From Mxb001 sp051007175 (GTDB taxonomy: Bacteria; Actinomycetota; Actinomycetes; S36-B12): a stretch of DNA of 7,178 nt. The stretch lies in the NCBI GenBank assembly GCA_051007175.1, contig JBPCSL010000025.1, forward strand, positions 1 to 7,178, in the 5' to 3' direction. Below the pieces are notes generated by a model, which was not told the origin of the DNA, did no database searches, and saw only the letters and a program-made list of their open reading frames with translations. A program made the position numbers and the translations under genes. Positions 6,533 through 7,178 of the stretch are shown here, in pieces (position 1 is the stretch's first letter; each line of letters opens with the position of its first letter).

Positions 6533-7048
6533 CGCCAAGGCGCAGCACTCGGAATTCACGTCGTATCCTCCCGCGACGAGGACCTTTCCATTGCGCAGCA
6601 GCGTGACCGAGGGATTGAGGCGGGCAGCTCCCATAGGGCCTGTCTGACTGAAGGTGCCGGTGCGGGGGTCAAAGAGCTCTGCGGAGTTCACGGCCACCTT
6701 GTGGGCGTCCTCCCCGCCCACGATCAGGACCTGACCGTTCATGAGGCGAACGGCGTTGGCGCTGAAACGCGCCGTGACCATGGAGCCGGTAGGCCGGAAC
6801 GCACCCGACTTCGGGTCGTAGATCTCCGCCGAGGCCAAGGCGCCACCCTTCGCATCCACTCCACCAGCGACCAGCACAAGCCCCGACTTCAGCAGGGTCG
6901 CCGTGTGCAGGGAGCGGGCAGTAGCCATGGAACCGGTCGTGACGAAGGTGCCTGCTTCACTGGACTGTACGGGTGCGACCGCGATACCGGTCAGCGCGAC
7001 GACGAAGCCAGCCGAGACAACGGCCGAGATCACGCGAGGCGTGCGCAC
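6530..7048 (-). CDS. N-terminal part of the propeller gene: signal peptide and blades 1-3
   Basis: This is the portion that would be translated up to the amber codon (172 residues). It starts at GTG (7048-7046), with GGAGG nine bases upstream (7062-7058), a strong ribosome site. Residues 1-31 look like a Sec signal peptide: a short basic start MRTPR, a hydrophobic core (about 7-26) and a likely cleavage near APVQSSEA. Blades 1 and 2 occupy 40-88 and 89-137. Blade 3 begins at 138 and is cut at ...CCALA, losing its outer strand. Ending in mid-blade makes a stably folded product unlikely. Confidence 0.6.
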   Translation of the reverse strand: MRTPRVISAVVSAGFVVALTGIAVAPVQSSEAGTFVTTGSMATARSLHTATLLKSGLVLVAGGVDAKGGALASAEIYDPKSGAFRPTGSMVTARFSANAVRLMNGQVLIVGGEDAHKVAVNSAELFDPRTGTFSQTGPMGAARLNPSVTLLRNGKVLVAGGYDVNSECCALA

Positions 7049-7130
7049 AGTGGGTCTCCTCCCTCAGTGCGACTGGCAAGGGATGACCTCGCCCTCGCTG
7101 AGCCGACTGCGCCGAAGGTAACAGTACGTC
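7049..7130 (-). promoter_or_regulatory. upstream region of the propeller gene
   Basis: These 82 bases separate the propeller start from the preceding stop codon. TACTGT (7126-7121 on the minus strand) is a possible -10, giving a leader of about 65 nt, but no fair -35 is seen. The arms CGCTGAG (7096-7102) and CTCAGCG (7130-7136) are perfect inverted repeats enclosing it, 27 nt apart; they might be a terminator for the gene before or an operator. The strong GGAGG site is at 7062-7058. Confidence 0.25.
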
Positions 7131-7178
7131 TCAGCGCCAGAAGCGCGCGGACTTGCTCCACAGGCCGTTGGGCTGCTC
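7131..7178 (-). CDS. C-terminal end of an unidentified gene (cut by the window edge)
   Basis: Read on the minus strand from the right edge, 15 codons end at TGA (7133-7131) and spell EQPNGLWSKSARFWR. All 15 codons end in G or C, and the stop is well placed 82 bases before the next start, which is what a real gene end would look like in this genome. The peptide is too short to assign to a family, and a chance open stretch cannot be excluded. Confidence 0.45.
   Translation of the reverse strand, partial: EQPNGLWSKSARFWR

Larger units (their letters stand above)
5930..7048 (-). pseudogene. secreted Kelch-type seven-bladed beta-propeller gene with an in-frame amber codon
   Basis: Two frames separated by one stop are really one gene: both are in the same frame, and the repeat pattern runs straight through. 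The unit of about 47-50 residues reads S-M-x-x-x-R, then TATLLxDGRVLxxGG, then SAEIYDPxTGxFxxTG, as in Kelch/galactose-oxidase-like propellers. Seven units can be counted, starting at mature residue 40. The interruption is TAG at 6532-6530, exactly where sister blades have the TCG serine of LASAEI, so a single C-to-A change explains it. The full product would be 372 residues. No enzyme active site is evident; such propellers usually bind ligands or proteins at the cell surface or outside it. Inactivation in this strain, a sequencing error, or programmed readthrough are the options, in falling order of likelihood with the first two hard to separate. Confidence 0.82.

Noticed and set aside
1..7178. 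Mobile element, CRISPR array, toxin-antitoxin or defence system
   Set aside because: No transposase or integrase motifs, no terminal repeats, no spaced identical repeats of CRISPR type and no nuclease-like genes are visible. The bldC helix-turn-helix resembles excisionases in fold, but nothing phage-like surrounds it.

Overview
The window looks like a chromosomal segment of a high-GC actinobacterium. Codons are overwhelmingly G/C-ending, several genes use GTG starts, the purine genes have the small-PurL + PurQ + PurS arrangement, and there is a very BldC-like 71-residue MerR-type regulator. From memory, bldC also lies in a purine-gene neighbourhood in Streptomyces. I cannot name the genus.

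Layout, left to right. (1) Positions 1-2204, minus strand: a two-gene unit of a class B flavin-containing monooxygenase (start 2204) and an alpha/beta hydrolase (start 831, running off the left edge). They overlap by ATGA, so an oxygenase and a hydrolase are probably made together. (2) Positions 2205-2354: a divergent intergenic region with a 13-bp direct repeat next to the monooxygenase start and a run of regularly spaced A/T blocks, including a tandem GGGCAATT(C/T), in front of bldC. (3) Positions 2355-2570, plus strand: bldC, the only plus-strand gene. (4) Positions 2593-5812, minus strand: purS-purQ-purL, coupled by GTGA and ATGA overlaps. They encode the three subunits of formylglycinamidine ribonucleotide (FGAM) synthase, step four of purine synthesis. 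purL and bldC converge with 22 bp between stops. (5) Positions 5813-5929: the upstream region of purS, with a hairpin, a near-perfect palindrome and a possible -10 element. (6) Positions 5930-7048, minus strand: a secreted Kelch-type beta-propeller gene interrupted in frame by one amber codon (6530-6532). (7) Positions 7131-7178: probably the last 15 codons of another minus-strand gene.

Most of the window is ordinary core metabolism and regulation. I found no mobile element, CRISPR array, tRNA, rRNA or defence system. The points most worth a second look are the amber-interrupted propeller, the candidate BldC-type binding array upstream of bldC, the palindrome upstream of purSQL, and the coupled monooxygenase-hydrolase pair.
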